From Sediminicola luteus (GTDB lineage: Bacteria; Bacteroidota; Bacteroidia; Flavobacteriales; Flavobacteriaceae): 64,000 bases of DNA. Below the pieces are notes generated by a model, which did not search any database, was not told the origin of the DNA, and was given only the letters and a program-made list of their open reading frames with translations. The first letter of the stretch is position 1, and the number at the start of each line of letters is the position of its first letter. The position numbers and the translations under genes were made by a program. Below, in pieces: positions 47,150 through 57,599 of the stretch. The stretch is from assembly GCF_002514735.1 (NCBI RefSeq), contig NZ_NBWU01000001.1, positions 744,001 to 808,000 of the forward strand. The letters run 5' to 3'.

Positions 47150-47660
47150 GGGGATTTAACTGTTAGGAGTTAAGAGTTATGGGTTAGATGCTCAATCATT
47201 AAAACAGTTTTACAGGTAGGCCCTCACCCGAACCCTCTCCTCCCGCCATTCCGCGGGACAGGCACAGGAGAGGGGGTAATGTATGATTTCGTCCATTTTT
47301 GAGCCTTGGAAGCCTCGATTAAACAACTACACGACTGATTAAACAAAAACAGTGAGGAGTTATTGATGATACTTCGTACTTGGAAAGGTTTGAAGGGTTT
47401 CTGGTTTAAAGGTTTTGTCGTTTGTGGGTATTCACGAACTTTCGCTTATTCGTACTTACCAACTCATTTTCAAATCATCAAATTGACTAATTGGCACATT
47501 GTACATGGTTACATTGCCACAGGCTTGACACGAATTCCACGAATTCACACGAATAGAGAGGTTGTTCCACTTCTCACTTCGTACCTCCCACTTCGTACTT
47601 CCCTCCCTCATTTTCAAATCTTCAAATTAGCACATTGATAAATTGGTTCATTGCTACGTT
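47150..47660. repeat. Dispersed mosaic repeat island
   Basis: Carries the same ordered words as the 39.1 kb island: AGTTAAGAGTTATGGGTTA, AACAGTTTTACAGGTA, CCCTCACC and CCCTCTCC/GGAGAGGG, TATGATTTCGTCCATTTTTG, ACTTCGTACTTGG, and TTTTCAAATCTTCAAATTAG, plus an extra CACGAATTCCACGAATTCAC. The preceding 420 bases after the serine hydrolase promoter hold the operator-like stretch and nothing else recognised. No credible gene. Confidence 0.75.
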
Positions 47661-47669
47661 GCTAGATCA

Positions 47670-49013
47670 TTACAGCGTTCCACCATTGATCTTGTTATAG
47701 ATCAAAACCGCGGCCGAGTCGGAGAGACTGGCTACGTAAGAGCAGGTGTTGATCAGTAGTTCGTACAAGCTGCCATCGGTCTGTTGGTAGAATTCGGGGA
47801 GGGTACCGATCAACAATTTGTCGTAATTGGAGGCTTCGCCCTCTTGTTTACGCACCAAAGCGGTGGTATAGCTCTCCAAGAGTCCGGCAATAATCTTATA
47901 ACCTGCCAGTTCTTTGCCGATTACCTCTTGCGATTTATAGATCTTGTCTACGCTGAGTTTGATAATATCGTTGATTTGGGCGGCATATTTACTCTTGTCG
48001 AGCAGGGCGCAATCGAAATTGCCGGCCAAAATGGCTTCTTCATTTTCCAAAAAGATACGGGTGGCATCTTGGATCAGGGTACCAATGGCCAAGGCCCTTA
48101 GATATGACATACGATCTTCGCGATAAACCAATTGGTTGTACTTTTCGGAGTTGATACTGTCGCGTACCAGATTGATCAAATATTCGAGGGCATATTCCTC
48201 AGCGATCAATCCCATATTGATTCCGTCTTCAAAATCAATAATGGTATAACAGATATCGTCGGCAGCCTCTACCAAATACGACAAGGGGTGTCTGTGATAG
48301 GCCAAAGCCCCATCGAGGCCGAAAGAGGCCAGCCCCAATTCTAGGGCCACTTCGGTAAAAAAGGACTTTTCCGATTGGAAGAAACCGAATTTTTTATGGG
48401 CGATATGATCCGTAGGTCTTTTGGGCAGGGATTCCTTCGGATACTTCATAAAAGCGCCCAAAGTGGCATAACCCAAACGCAGTCCGCCCGCCACGCCTTT
48501 TCGCGATTGGCACAACAGTTTAAAACCATTGGCATTGCCCTCAAAATCGAGCATGTCTTGAAATTCGGCAGCAGTGAGCTTGTCCTCAAAATGTTTGCCT
48601 TCACCATTTTTAAAGAATTCGCCTATGGCTTTTTCGCCACTATGGCCAAATGGGGGGTTTCCGATATCGTGGGCCAGGGCGGCAGCGGCCACTATGGCAC
48701 CAAAATCGTTAAAGGTATAGCCATGGACCGTAGCCAAATGCGGGTGCTTTTCCAGCAAACGCTTACCTACGGCACGCCCCAAGGAACGGCCTACGACCGA
48801 GACCTCTAGACTATGGGTAAGGCGGGTATGTACGAAATCGGTCTGGGAGAGGGGCACCACTTGGGTCTTATCTTGCAAAGAGCGAAAAGCCGAAGAGAAA
48901 ATAACACGATCATAGTCGACCTCGAACCCCAATCGGGTATCGTCTTGCTCTTTTCGTAAGCGTTTATGCCTGTCGCCAAAGCGTTTTAACGACAATAATC
49001 TTTCCCATTCCAT
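47670..49013 (-). CDS. dgt: Deoxyguanosine triphosphate triphosphohydrolase
   Basis: An HD-domain enzyme that removes triphosphate from dGTP, lowering the dNTP pool in the cytoplasm. The metal site is visible in THSLEVSVVGRSLG and AALAHDIGNPPFGHSG, with the final acidic residue later in the chain. A TTG seven codons upstream is in frame, but the ATG chosen starts at the family's usual N-terminal region; the length is about 447 residues. Related enzymes limit phage replication by starving dNTPs, so a defence role is possible but not shown. Confidence 0.92.
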   Translation of the reverse strand: MEWERLLSLKRFGDRHKRLRKEQDDTRLGFEVDYDRVIFSSAFRSLQDKTQVVPLSQTDFVHTRLTHSLEVSVVGRSLGRAVGKRLLEKHPHLATVHGYTFNDFGAIVAAAALAHDIGNPPFGHSGEKAIGEFFKNGEGKHFEDKLTAAEFQDMLDFEGNANGFKLLCQSRKGVAGGLRLGYATLGAFMKYPKESLPKRPTDHIAHKKFGFFQSEKSFFTEVALELGLASFGLDGALAYHRHPLSYLVEAADDICYTIIDFEDGINMGLIAEEYALEYLINLVRDSINSEKYNQLVYREDRMSYLRALAIGTLIQDATRIFLENEEAILAGNFDCALLDKSKYAAQINDIIKLSVDKIYKSQEVIGKELAGYKIIAGLLESYTTALVRKQEGEASNYDKLLIGTLPEFYQQTDGSLYELLINTCSYVASLSDSAAVLIYNKINGGTL

Positions 49014-49165
49014 ACCGTAACGTTTGGGCCGCAAGATACGGTTTTCGACTTAAAATAGGATGCGCCCGGAAGCCCTATGGACACTAGGAAACAGGCCCAA
49101 AACATAACCTTAACATAACATTGCAATGGGGAGATCTATGGATATTTGCCTACTTAATTTGACCT

Positions 49166-51439
49166 ATGGAGAATATCTATTTGTTCATGATCGTGGCCCT
49201 GGCCGTTTTGGCCATTGCCGATTTGGTTGTTGGAGTGAGTAATGATGCGGTAAACTTCTTGAACTCGGCCATTGGTTCCAAGGCCATTTCCTTTAAAACC
49301 ATTATGATCATTGCCAGTGTGGGCATCGCCTTTGGGGCCATGTCCTCTAGTGGTATGATGGAAGTGGCACGTAAGGGTATTTTCCAGCCCCAGCAATTTA
49401 TGTTCAACGAGATCATGATCATCTTTATGGCGGTTATGATCACCGACATTTTGCTACTCGATTTTTTCAATACCTTGGGTATGCCTACTTCTACCACGGT
49501 TTCCATCGTATTCGAACTTTTGGGTGCTGCCGTTGCGGTAGCCATGATCAAAATCTTGGGTGGGGGCGAAGGTATAGACCAGTTGGGCGAATACATCAAT
49601 ACGGCCCAAGCGACCCAGATTATCGTAGGTATACTGCTCTCGGTAGTGGTGGCCTTTAGTGTGGGGGCTTTTGTACAATTCGTTTCGCGGGTATTGATCT
49701 CGTTCAAGTTCGAGGAAAAATCGAAATGGGTAGGTGCCCTTTTCGGGGGCGTGGCCATTAGTGCCATTATCTACTTTATCATTGTAAAAGGACTTAAAAG
49801 TGCTTCTTTGCTAGACGCGGATATGTTGTCGTTCATTACCAACAAGGCACCCTTGTTCCTCTTGATGAATTTCGTGGTTTGGACGCTGCTTTCCTATGTA
49901 TTTACTGCGACTTTTAAATGGAATATCTATAAGATCATTATCATAATCGGAACCTTCGCTTTGGCCATGGCCTTTGCCGGAAACGATTTGGTGAACTTTA
50001 TCGGGGTACCGATCGCCGCATTGCAATCGTATCAAGACTGGGTGGCTTCCGGTGTGGCTGCCGAAGCTTACAATATGCAAGGTTTGGCCGCCAAGGTACA
50101 GACCCCTACCCTCTTGTTGTTGTTGTCGGGTATGATTATGGTGGTCACCCTTTGGTTCTCTTCCAAGGCCAAAGCGGTGGTAAAAACCTCGGTAGACCTT
50201 TCACGTCAAGATGAAGGGGACGAGCGTTTTCAACCCAACTTCCTTTCGCGTCAGATCGTAAAATTCAGCATCCGCTTAAGCGAGAATATTTCGGGCATCC
50301 TTCCGAAGGAACTTCAGAAAAAAATAGATGGGCAATTCGAGAAACCCTATACCTACGTACCAAAAAACAAGGCGAAGGACCTACCTGCCTTTGACTTGGT
50401 GCGTGCGGCCGTTAACCTGATGGTGGCCTCGGTATTGATCTCGATAGCTACCTCCATGAAATTACCACTATCTACTACCTATGTAACCTTTATGGTAGCC
50501 ATGGGTACCTCATTGGCCGATAGGGCTTGGGGTGTAGAAAGTGCCGTTTATCGTGTGGCCGGGGTGCTCAATGTGATCGGGGGCTGGTTCTTTACCGCCT
50601 TTAGTGCCTTTACCGCAGCTGCCTTGATCGCCTATATCATCCATTTGGGCGGATTCGTAGCCGTAGTGGTCTTGTTGATCGTGGCCGCTACCTTAATCGT
50701 GCGCAACTATATCATACACAACAAAAAGAGTAAGGAAATAAAGGCCGAAGATAGCCTTCGTAGGGCCGAGAGCAGCTCTATACAAGGGGTGATCGAAGAA
50801 AGCGCCAATACCATTTCTTCGGTGGTGCGCCGTAGTAATGCTATCTATACCGATACCATAAACGGACTTGGGCGACAGAACCTTGAACTGTTGAAATCGA
50901 GCAAAAAAGGCGTGGTGAAACTTTCGGATGAGATCGAAGACCTGCGTGACAATATTTTCTTCTTTATCAAGAATCTGGACGAAAGCAGTGTGGGGGCCAG
51001 TAACTTCTATTTGAGTATGTTGGATTACTTGCAGGATATGATCCAATCGTTGGAGTATATCGCCAAGATCAGTCACAAGCATATTAACAACAACCACAAG
51101 AAACTGAAATACAACCAAATCAAGGATCTTAAGGAAATAGACCAGCATTTGGAGGTATTGCTCAACCAGACCAAAGAGGCCTTCGACAGCCGTTCGTTTG
51201 AGCAGATCGGACAGGTTTTGGGCCGTAAAAAGGAGATTATCGAAGTGGTTTCGAACAAAATCGCCCAACAGGTAGAGCGTACCCGTACCGAAGAATCGAG
51301 CCCGAAGAATACGACCCTTTACTTTAACCTGTTGATGGAGACCAAAGACCTTACCGCCTCTACCATGGATCTTTTGGAACTCTATTACCAAGAGCATGAT
51401 AGTAGTGTAGAGCCTGCCCGTATTTTGGAGAACAGGTAA
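49166..51439 (+). CDS. PiT inorganic phosphate transporter with a PhoU-like C-terminal domain
   Basis: A 757-residue fusion. The membrane part has the PiT signatures VSNDAVNFLNSAIGSKAI near the start and LPLSTTYVTFMVAMGTSLAD in the second half, joined by about ten hydrophobic helices; it takes up phosphate or metal-phosphate by proton or sodium symport. A long polar C-terminal region (about 545-757) is alpha-helical and PhoU-like (RNAIYTDTINGLG-type helices, LEYIAKISHKHINNNHKKLK), likely a regulatory domain. This fusion is common in Bacteroidota. A single gene on its own transcript. Confidence 0.92.
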   Translation: MENIYLFMIVALAVLAIADLVVGVSNDAVNFLNSAIGSKAISFKTIMIIASVGIAFGAMSSSGMMEVARKGIFQPQQFMFNEIMIIFMAVMITDILLLDFFNTLGMPTSTTVSIVFELLGAAVAVAMIKILGGGEGIDQLGEYINTAQATQIIVGILLSVVVAFSVGAFVQFVSRVLISFKFEEKSKWVGALFGGVAISAIIYFIIVKGLKSASLLDADMLSFITNKAPLFLLMNFVVWTLLSYVFTATFKWNIYKIIIIIGTFALAMAFAGNDLVNFIGVPIAALQSYQDWVASGVAAEAYNMQGLAAKVQTPTLLLLLSGMIMVVTLWFSSKAKAVVKTSVDLSRQDEGDERFQPNFLSRQIVKFSIRLSENISGILPKELQKKIDGQFEKPYTYVPKNKAKDLPAFDLVRAAVNLMVASVLISIATSMKLPLSTTYVTFMVAMGTSLADRAWGVESAVYRVAGVLNVIGGWFFTAFSAFTAAALIAYIIHLGGFVAVVVLLIVAATLIVRNYIIHNKKSKEIKAEDSLRRAESSSIQGVIEESANTISSVVRRSNAIYTDTINGLGRQNLELLKSSKKGVVKLSDEIEDLRDNIFFFIKNLDESSVGASNFYLSMLDYLQDMIQSLEYIAKISHKHINNNHKKLKYNQIKDLKEIDQHLEVLLNQTKEAFDSRSFEQIGQVLGRKKEIIEVVSNKIAQQVERTRTEESSPKNTTLYFNLLMETKDLTASTMDLLELYYQEHDSSVEPARILENR

Positions 51440-51539
51440 AGTATTCGAATTGGGCAATGCATGGTGTATGCCCTTTATACTCGCGGAAATTCGGTTGATA
51501 ATTCTTGTCACAAAATCCGAAGGTCTTCGTCTATAGGAT

Positions 51540-52613
51540 ATGGTTATAGCGCGAACCCTCTTTTTCGTAATTTTTTTGTGGATTTCTAGCTGGACAGTGG
51601 CCCAGACCCCTATTCCATTTGCCCATGCCGCACCGGAATCCAAAGGGTTTTCTTCCGAAAAATTGGCCTTACTGGAACAACATTTAGAGGCCAGTGGCGC
51701 TTCTTCCATGATGGTCTTGGTCGATGGGGCGGTTATTTTCGAATGGGGCGATACCAGCCGGAAACATTTGATCCACTCCATCCGTAAAGCACTTATCAAC
51801 GCCTTGTATGGCATAGCCATCGAAAAAGGTCAGATCGATACCTCCATGACCCTAAAAGCCTTGGGGATAGACGATATCGCACCTAAGTTAAACCCAGAAG
51901 AACAGGAGGCCCGTATTGCCGATTTGTTAAAATCGCGATCGGGGGTATACCACAATGCGGCCGCGGAAAACCAAGCCATGCTACGTTCGAGACCCCCAAG
52001 GGGAAGCCATAAACCCGGCACCCATTATTACTACAACAATTGGGACTTCAATACGCTAGGGGCCCTATTGGAAAAACAGACGGGCCAAAGCATTTATAAG
52101 CTGTTCAAGAAACAAATAGCCCAACCCTTGGGTATGCGCGAATACAAGGGGCGCTACTTAACTATGGACGTGGATAGTATAATCCCGGACTTTGGAAACT
52201 TGGATGGATTTTACCAATATGAAAAAGAACGCTCCCAGTACCCGGCCTATCATTTTCGATTATCGACCCGTGACCTGGCCCGCTTTGGTCAGTTATACCT
52301 TAACCATGGGAATTGGGAGGGCCAACAGATTTTACCAAAGAAGTGGATCGATAAGAGTACCAAACCCTATTCGGTATACAACCCCAAATACGGCAATGCC
52401 TATGGCATGTTGTGGCGGGTTAGGGTACCCAACAAGCAAACGAAACGCAACTCATTTTTCCATACGGGCCTAGGCATACATATGTTGGGCGTGTACCCCG
52501 ATTCAAAATTGGTTATGGTGCACCGTGTACCTACCGAAGGCGATTTCGATTATAAGGAAATGGATTTCTACAAGATGTTGGGGCTGTTGTTCGGGGCCCG
52601 GATTCAGGAGTAG
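51540..52613 (+). CDS. Secreted serine hydrolase (beta-lactamase superfamily)
   Basis: A 357-residue exported protein (signal ARTLFFVIFLWISSWTVAQ). The nucleophile motif is SIRK at Ser80-Lys83, and the tyrosine motif is YYNNWDFN. Many class C-like hydrolases have this pattern. The third motif, FFHTGLGIH, is a plausible general base site. Its role could be cell-wall peptide or ester hydrolysis. It ends tail-to-tail with the next gene, with no obvious terminator in 20 bases. Confidence 0.83.
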   Translation: MVIARTLFFVIFLWISSWTVAQTPIPFAHAAPESKGFSSEKLALLEQHLEASGASSMMVLVDGAVIFEWGDTSRKHLIHSIRKALINALYGIAIEKGQIDTSMTLKALGIDDIAPKLNPEEQEARIADLLKSRSGVYHNAAAENQAMLRSRPPRGSHKPGTHYYYNNWDFNTLGALLEKQTGQSIYKLFKKQIAQPLGMREYKGRYLTMDVDSIIPDFGNLDGFYQYEKERSQYPAYHFRLSTRDLARFGQLYLNHGNWEGQQILPKKWIDKSTKPYSVYNPKYGNAYGMLWRVRVPNKQTKRNSFFHTGLGIHMLGVYPDSKLVMVHRVPTEGDFDYKEMDFYKMLGLLFGARIQE

Positions 52614-52632
52614 ACCTAAGTAAACATTTCAC

Positions 52633-53481
52633 TTACTCCGGTCGCATCTCGATCGCTTCGTACCCATACAAGTCCGTGGTCTCCGTATTAAAACGGGTGT
52701 TTTCATCAAGGATAGGATTAAGATGGATATCTACATAGGTCTGGTCGATAAAAACTATTTGCTCCAGACTTCCTTTACTATAAAACTGACCTTGAACCCG
52801 TATCGGATACAGGCCTTCCTTATCTATAAAATACCGATTCTCCGAAACCCTGCCCGCTTGATCCTGCAGCTGTAAGGCAAAACCAGGCATACCCATTTTA
52901 TCCTGTAGCACCACCGACACCACATAACATTCCCGGCCATTAACCGTGGTGTCGGGCCGTCTTTTTATGGTATACAATTCTTGGTGCCGAAGCATATATT
53001 TAAACTCGAACTGCATCCCATACCACGTATTATGGCTCCAAAAATGCTTTTGCCTAAAAGCCGGATATTTTTGTAGATCAAAAATCCTTACCATTTTGTC
53101 CTTATGGTTTACACGTAGCAGGCGTTGCCCATCATAAATATCTTCATAAATCACATGTATGGTATCGTGCACATACATATACCAATGGCCCTTAACCCCA
53201 ACAATGGAATCGGTGGCCAGCCGCTTAAAATACATTTCCCTATGTCTGCGGATGGTATCGTTTAGGTTTTGAGGGTTGGAACGAAACATCTTTTGCTTGT
53301 AATGTAGCGTCTCAATAGTATCTATGGAGGCTATGGTCTTTTGCAATATTTCGGGGGCGGTTTGCCCAATAACCATAGGTCCCCAAAAAAGCAATAGGAG
53401 CAAAACTTGGGATTGGCCCAGGAACGACAATCGAGCCTGATTCTTGGTGGAGATTTTATCCCTACATTTTAAGTTGCGCAT
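52633..53481 (-). CDS. Exported protein, possibly LolA-like
   Basis: A 282-residue protein with an internal signal-like hydrophobic stretch (VLLLLLFWGPMVIGQ). The following chain has the flavour of an outer-membrane lipoprotein-sorting (LolA-like) fold: TIASIDTIETLHYKQKMFRS at the start, then KRRPDTTVNGRECYVVSVVL, and YFIDKEGLYPIRVQGQFYS. In some Bacteroidota a similar region forms the N-terminal half of thioredoxin-like proteins, but the thioredoxin half is absent here. Its start overlaps the stop of the giant propeller gene by 20 bases, so it is co-transcribed with it. Confidence 0.6.
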   Translation of the reverse strand: MRNLKCRDKISTKNQARLSFLGQSQVLLLLLFWGPMVIGQTAPEILQKTIASIDTIETLHYKQKMFRSNPQNLNDTIRRHREMYFKRLATDSIVGVKGHWYMYVHDTIHVIYEDIYDGQRLLRVNHKDKMVRIFDLQKYPAFRQKHFWSHNTWYGMQFEFKYMLRHQELYTIKRRPDTTVNGRECYVVSVVLQDKMGMPGFALQLQDQAGRVSENRYFIDKEGLYPIRVQGQFYSKGSLEQIVFIDQTYVDIHLNPILDENTRFNTETTDLYGYEAIEMRPE

Positions 53482-56400
53482 CGATTTCCAATTTACTTTT
53501 TCGCAATTGTTTGTTCAGGGCCTCTAAGTCTTTTTGAACCAAACGTTCGTAATCGGCCATGGACTGCTGTAAGCGTTGGTCAAATACGTTAAAAACGGCC
53601 TGTTGCTGTTCGGTCGGTTCAAAATCGATGCCATGGCCCGTTAGATCACTGGCCAAGGCACTAAGGCGGCCATATAGCCTCATGGGAGAGCGAAAGGCAT
53701 CTTCCCGTGCCCCGGTAAGGTGTATGTCGTACAAAGCCCCGGCAATGCCCTCGGCACTGACCAGCATTTGTTGGGCTTTTCGCTTATCTGCCGGCCGTTT
53801 CAATTCGGGTAAAAGGGCCTCCAACTCTTTTCTCAATACCTCAACGCTATTGATCATTTCCACCGCTTGGTTTATGGCATCGCGTAACTCTAACGAAAGG
53901 GCCACTTGTTTTGTAATACTTTCCAAATCACCTTCCGAATCGGGGTCCTTAAGAACCGCTACCTTTTGGGTATATTCTTGACCCTCGATAATCAGTTTTA
54001 CGCTATAGGTATCGGGTACTACTTTAGGGCCGAACTGCCCTCGCCAAAGGTCCAGGTCCCAAGTTACCAAAGGCCGCCAGCCTTCGCCATTGAGTTGTAC
54101 CCAAGGCCGCCCTGGTGGACTCGTACGTAACTTGGGTTTGTAGGTGGGTTCGTAACGCAGGTCCCACATGACCCGGTTTATGCCCTTCTTACCAGTGCCT
54201 TTTAGGGTACGGACGACCTCTTTTTCGGAGGAGAGGATCTGGATTTGGATATCGGCCTCGGTACTATCCTTTAGAAAATAGTTGATATCGGCCCCATAGG
54301 CCGGATTCTTTCCACTGTTAAAGCTGGGGCCATCGGTCTTAATGGCTTGTTTGTTATGGAAGCGATAAGCCGGACGTAAGGCGAACAAATGGGCCATGGC
54401 CGCATCGGCCTTGGCCTCCCCTATTTTACGTATGGGTTCTAGATTATCCAAAATATAATAGCCCCTACCATAGGTACAGATTACCAAATCGTCGAAACGT
54501 TCCTGAATGTCGAGCCAATAGACCGGCGCTGGAGGCAGGTTTAGGCGTAAACGCATCCAAGTATTTCCGTAATTGTGACTAACGTATACCCCATTGTCGA
54601 CCCCAACATAGAGCATGCCGGGCTTTTTAGGGTCTTCTTTGACCACATGGGCAAAACTATGTACCGATTTCGGTATGCCGGCCCCGACCGCCTTCCAGTT
54701 TTGGCCATGATCTTGGGTCATATATATATGCGGATCAAAGTCGCCCATTTGATGCAGATCTATGGTCACAAAGGCCGTTCCCTTTTGGTGTTTGGATACC
54801 TGGATACTCGATATTTGAGCCCCATCGCGGAGTACGGGAATCTTATCGGAAAGGTTTTCCCATTGGCCGCCCCCATTTTTACTCAGGTGTAGACTCCCAT
54901 CATTACTACCTACCCAAATATGGCCGGGTTCCACAGGCGATTCTTCTATGGCCATTAAGGTAGCGGCATCAAAGGTCATAAGGTTGTCTACGGCAATCCC
55001 ACCCGATGCCTGTTGATGTTCGGCCTTGTTCTTGGTCAGATCCGGGCTAATGATCTGCCAGCTATGGCCATTGTCATCACTTTTATGTACAAACTGACTA
55101 CCCACATATACCCGATGTGGGGTATGGGGCGAAAAACTGAGCGGAAAATTCCAATACCAGCGGTATTTCATATCGGCCGGTGCCCAACCATAACCTGCTT
55201 CCGGCCATACGCGTACGTCTTGGGCATGGCCCGTTTTGGCATTATAACGTTCCAAACCCCCATCGTAACAACCCGACCAAACGATATTGTTATCAAAGGG
55301 GTCGGGGCGGGCAAAACCACTTTCACAACCGCCCACACCCTGCCACAAACCAATGGGGATATATCCTTGCAGGCTATTACTAGGACCTTTATACGAATAC
55401 CCATCCTGGCGATTACCGTAAAGGTTATAGGGAATTTGGTCATCGACGGCCACATGGTACATTTGGGCTATGGGCAATACGATACGCTGCCAACTTTTAC
55501 CTCGGTTCAGGGATATACTGGTACCCCCATCGTGGGCCACGATCATACGATCGGCATTGGTAGGGTCGATCCACATATCGTGATTATCGCCCCCGGCAGC
55601 ATAGCCCCCCGTAAAAGTATTGCCTCCATCTTTGGAACTCCCAAATTTGACATTTAAGAAATATAACTCTTCCGAATTATCGGTAGACACCGCCATACGG
55701 GTATAATAGGGCGCCCTTTCGTTCATGCTATGATCTCTACTGACCAAAGTCCAACTGTTTCCAAAATCGTCGGAACGGTAAAGGGCAGGACTATCGATTT
55801 CAAACAAAGCATATACCGTATCGGGAGTTTTATGTGAAAGGGCCAAGCCTGTTTTCCCCACGGGCCGCTTTGCTCCCCCGGGCAGACCGTTGGTATGCAT
55901 GGCTTGCCAGGTTTTACCCCCATCGAGACTGCGGTACACGCCTCCACCGGGCCCACCACTATTCAGCCCCCAGGTATTGATGTGTATGCTCCACATACCT
56001 ACCATTAACCGATCAGGATTTTGGGGGTCTAGAATTATATCGGAGGCGCCCGTATTTTCGTCTATGTGTAAAATCAGTTTCCAGCTTTTACCCCCATCGG
56101 TGGTTTTATAGAGCCCCCGCTCTTCTTGCGGACCATAGGCATGGCCCAAAGCCGCCACATAAACAATATTGGCATCGGTCGGATGTACCACGATTCGGGC
56201 GATTCGGCCTGTTTTATCCAATCCCATTTTTTGCCAGGTCTTACCGGCATCGGTAGAACGGTACACCCCGTCGCCCATGGCATGGGCCGGACGGATTAAA
56301 AAGGTCTCTCCCGTACCTACCCAAACCGTATCGGGATTCGAAGGGGCCAAAGCCAAGGCACTCACCGACGACACCTCGAAACCATCAAAAATAGATTTCC

Positions 56401-56641
56401 ATTGTATACCCCCATCCGTGGTTTTCCAGAGGCCGCCCGAAGCCGCCCCGATATAATTGACCATAGGGTCGCCGGGTACCCCAGCAACGGCAATGGTACG
56501 GTTACCTTCCGGGCCTACGAAACGGAATTTAAGAGCGCCTAAATCTTCATCCGTCGTTTGGGCCGAGGCCATGGAAAGAAACAAACAGAAGCATAACCCA
56601 AAAAAACGCAATGGGGTAAAAGAGGAGGAATACGATATCAT
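53462..56641 (-). CDS. Large secreted BNR/VPS10-like propeller protein
   Basis: A 1,059-residue exported protein. The signal peptide (RFFGLCFCLFLSMASAQ) follows the chosen ATG; the frame extends 38 codons further upstream without signal character. The bulk is beta-propeller with BNR-type Asp-box repeats (SxDxGxxW): TDGGIQWKS, STDAGKTWQK, TDGGKSWKLI, SLDGGKTWQAM, SDDFGNSWTL. Such sortilin/sialidase-like propellers in Bacteroidota bind or cleave glycans or peptides. The C-terminal 300 residues (about 750 onward) are a separate helical and beta region of unknown type. The gene is the first of a two-gene operon. Confidence 0.82.
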   Translation of the reverse strand: MISYSSSFTPLRFFGLCFCLFLSMASAQTTDEDLGALKFRFVGPEGNRTIAVAGVPGDPMVNYIGAASGGLWKTTDGGIQWKSIFDGFEVSSVSALALAPSNPDTVWVGTGETFLIRPAHAMGDGVYRSTDAGKTWQKMGLDKTGRIARIVVHPTDANIVYVAALGHAYGPQEERGLYKTTDGGKSWKLILHIDENTGASDIILDPQNPDRLMVGMWSIHINTWGLNSGGPGGGVYRSLDGGKTWQAMHTNGLPGGAKRPVGKTGLALSHKTPDTVYALFEIDSPALYRSDDFGNSWTLVSRDHSMNERAPYYTRMAVSTDNSEELYFLNVKFGSSKDGGNTFTGGYAAGGDNHDMWIDPTNADRMIVAHDGGTSISLNRGKSWQRIVLPIAQMYHVAVDDQIPYNLYGNRQDGYSYKGPSNSLQGYIPIGLWQGVGGCESGFARPDPFDNNIVWSGCYDGGLERYNAKTGHAQDVRVWPEAGYGWAPADMKYRWYWNFPLSFSPHTPHRVYVGSQFVHKSDDNGHSWQIISPDLTKNKAEHQQASGGIAVDNLMTFDAATLMAIEESPVEPGHIWVGSNDGSLHLSKNGGGQWENLSDKIPVLRDGAQISSIQVSKHQKGTAFVTIDLHQMGDFDPHIYMTQDHGQNWKAVGAGIPKSVHSFAHVVKEDPKKPGMLYVGVDNGVYVSHNYGNTWMRLRLNLPPAPVYWLDIQERFDDLVICTYGRGYYILDNLEPIRKIGEAKADAAMAHLFALRPAYRFHNKQAIKTDGPSFNSGKNPAYGADINYFLKDSTEADIQIQILSSEKEVVRTLKGTGKKGINRVMWDLRYEPTYKPKLRTSPPGRPWVQLNGEGWRPLVTWDLDLWRGQFGPKVVPDTYSVKLIIEGQEYTQKVAVLKDPDSEGDLESITKQVALSLELRDAINQAVEMINSVEVLRKELEALLPELKRPADKRKAQQMLVSAEGIAGALYDIHLTGAREDAFRSPMRLYGRLSALASDLTGHGIDFEPTEQQQAVFNVFDQRLQQSMADYERLVQKDLEALNKQLRKSKLEIDAQLKM

Positions 56642-56767
56642 ATCTAAAAGCCTAATTGAGGTGTTTAAACATACAAAAAGATCCTTGAATACCATCAAGG
56701 TAAATCCTAGCCTAGTGACAGTATCGAATTTTTTAAATATATTGCTGAAAACCAACCAACAAAACCT

Positions 56768-57592
56768 ATGAAACCCTTATTAAGACCCTTGGTTTTCCTT
56801 ATCGTACTTTGGGTACTTGACATTGTTCTCCGGAAAGGTTTTATCCTCTTTTTCCTTCCCTTTACATTACCCGGGAACCTCAACCATTTGTTATTCTTTA
56901 CGCTCTTTGCCTGGGTCTCTTGGTATTTGAGTAAACGTATGGCAGCCCAAGCGGGCAACACCATGACCACCCTTGGTGTTTCCTTTAACCGTAAAAACAA
57001 TATGGAGTTTTATTCCGGACTGCTGATCGGTATACTTTTATGGGGCATGGTGGCCTTGATTCAAGGCGAAATCGCCGGTTTTTCTTGGGTACTTCGGCCT
57101 GAATCGGGAGCTTTTAACCTACTATACGGCCTCCTATTTATTTTTATTGCCGATCTGGGTACCGAATTATTTACCCGACCCTACCCCTTGACCCAACTGG
57201 AATCGAATTATGGGATATGGTTCGCTATGGTATTTATGGTGGCTTTCGTCGCTTTAAAGAGTATTTCTTTTGAGGTTTCCGGCCAGCTTTTGTTCTTTAG
57301 CATACTCATACCCGCATTACATACGGTATTCTTCAGCTTTATTTATTTTAAGACCAAAAGGATCGGGGGTGCTTTGGGGCTGCATACCGGGGCCAATTTT
57401 GTAACCATCAGTGTTTTTGATCTACGGGAAACCCAAACCAACCAACCCATTCCTTCGGGTTTGTTCCAGTCCGATTCGGCACTCGATGGGCTCTCCATGG
57501 TTGCCCTTCAAATGCCTTATGTGCTTATGGCCGTTCTTTTGAGTGTGGCTACCTATTGGTGGTGGCGTAAAGAGACTAGCAAAACCGAATGA
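56768..57592 (+). CDS. CPBP-like membrane protein, possibly degenerate
   Basis: A 274-residue protein with about eight hydrophobic helices. It resembles CPBP-type intramembrane proteases (Rce1/abortive-infection family): an ELFTR segment where the family has EExxxR, an aromatic helix ending ALHTVFFSF, and HTGANF for the HxxxN motif. The first glutamate of the EE pair is absent (GTELFTR), so catalytic activity is uncertain. It starts divergently from the giant propeller gene and ends 7 bases before the SdpI gene, tail-to-tail. Confidence 0.6.
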   Translation: MKPLLRPLVFLIVLWVLDIVLRKGFILFFLPFTLPGNLNHLLFFTLFAWVSWYLSKRMAAQAGNTMTTLGVSFNRKNNMEFYSGLLIGILLWGMVALIQGEIAGFSWVLRPESGAFNLLYGLLFIFIADLGTELFTRPYPLTQLESNYGIWFAMVFMVAFVALKSISFEVSGQLLFFSILIPALHTVFFSFIYFKTKRIGGALGLHTGANFVTISVFDLRETQTNQPIPSGLFQSDSALDGLSMVALQMPYVLMAVLLSVATYWWWRKETSKTE

Positions 57593-57599
57593 CCCTTGA

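Noticed and set aside
47363-47638. 91-codon open frame in the 47.4 kb repeat island
   Set aside because: It translates repeat words; the composition is not protein-like and no start signal is seen.
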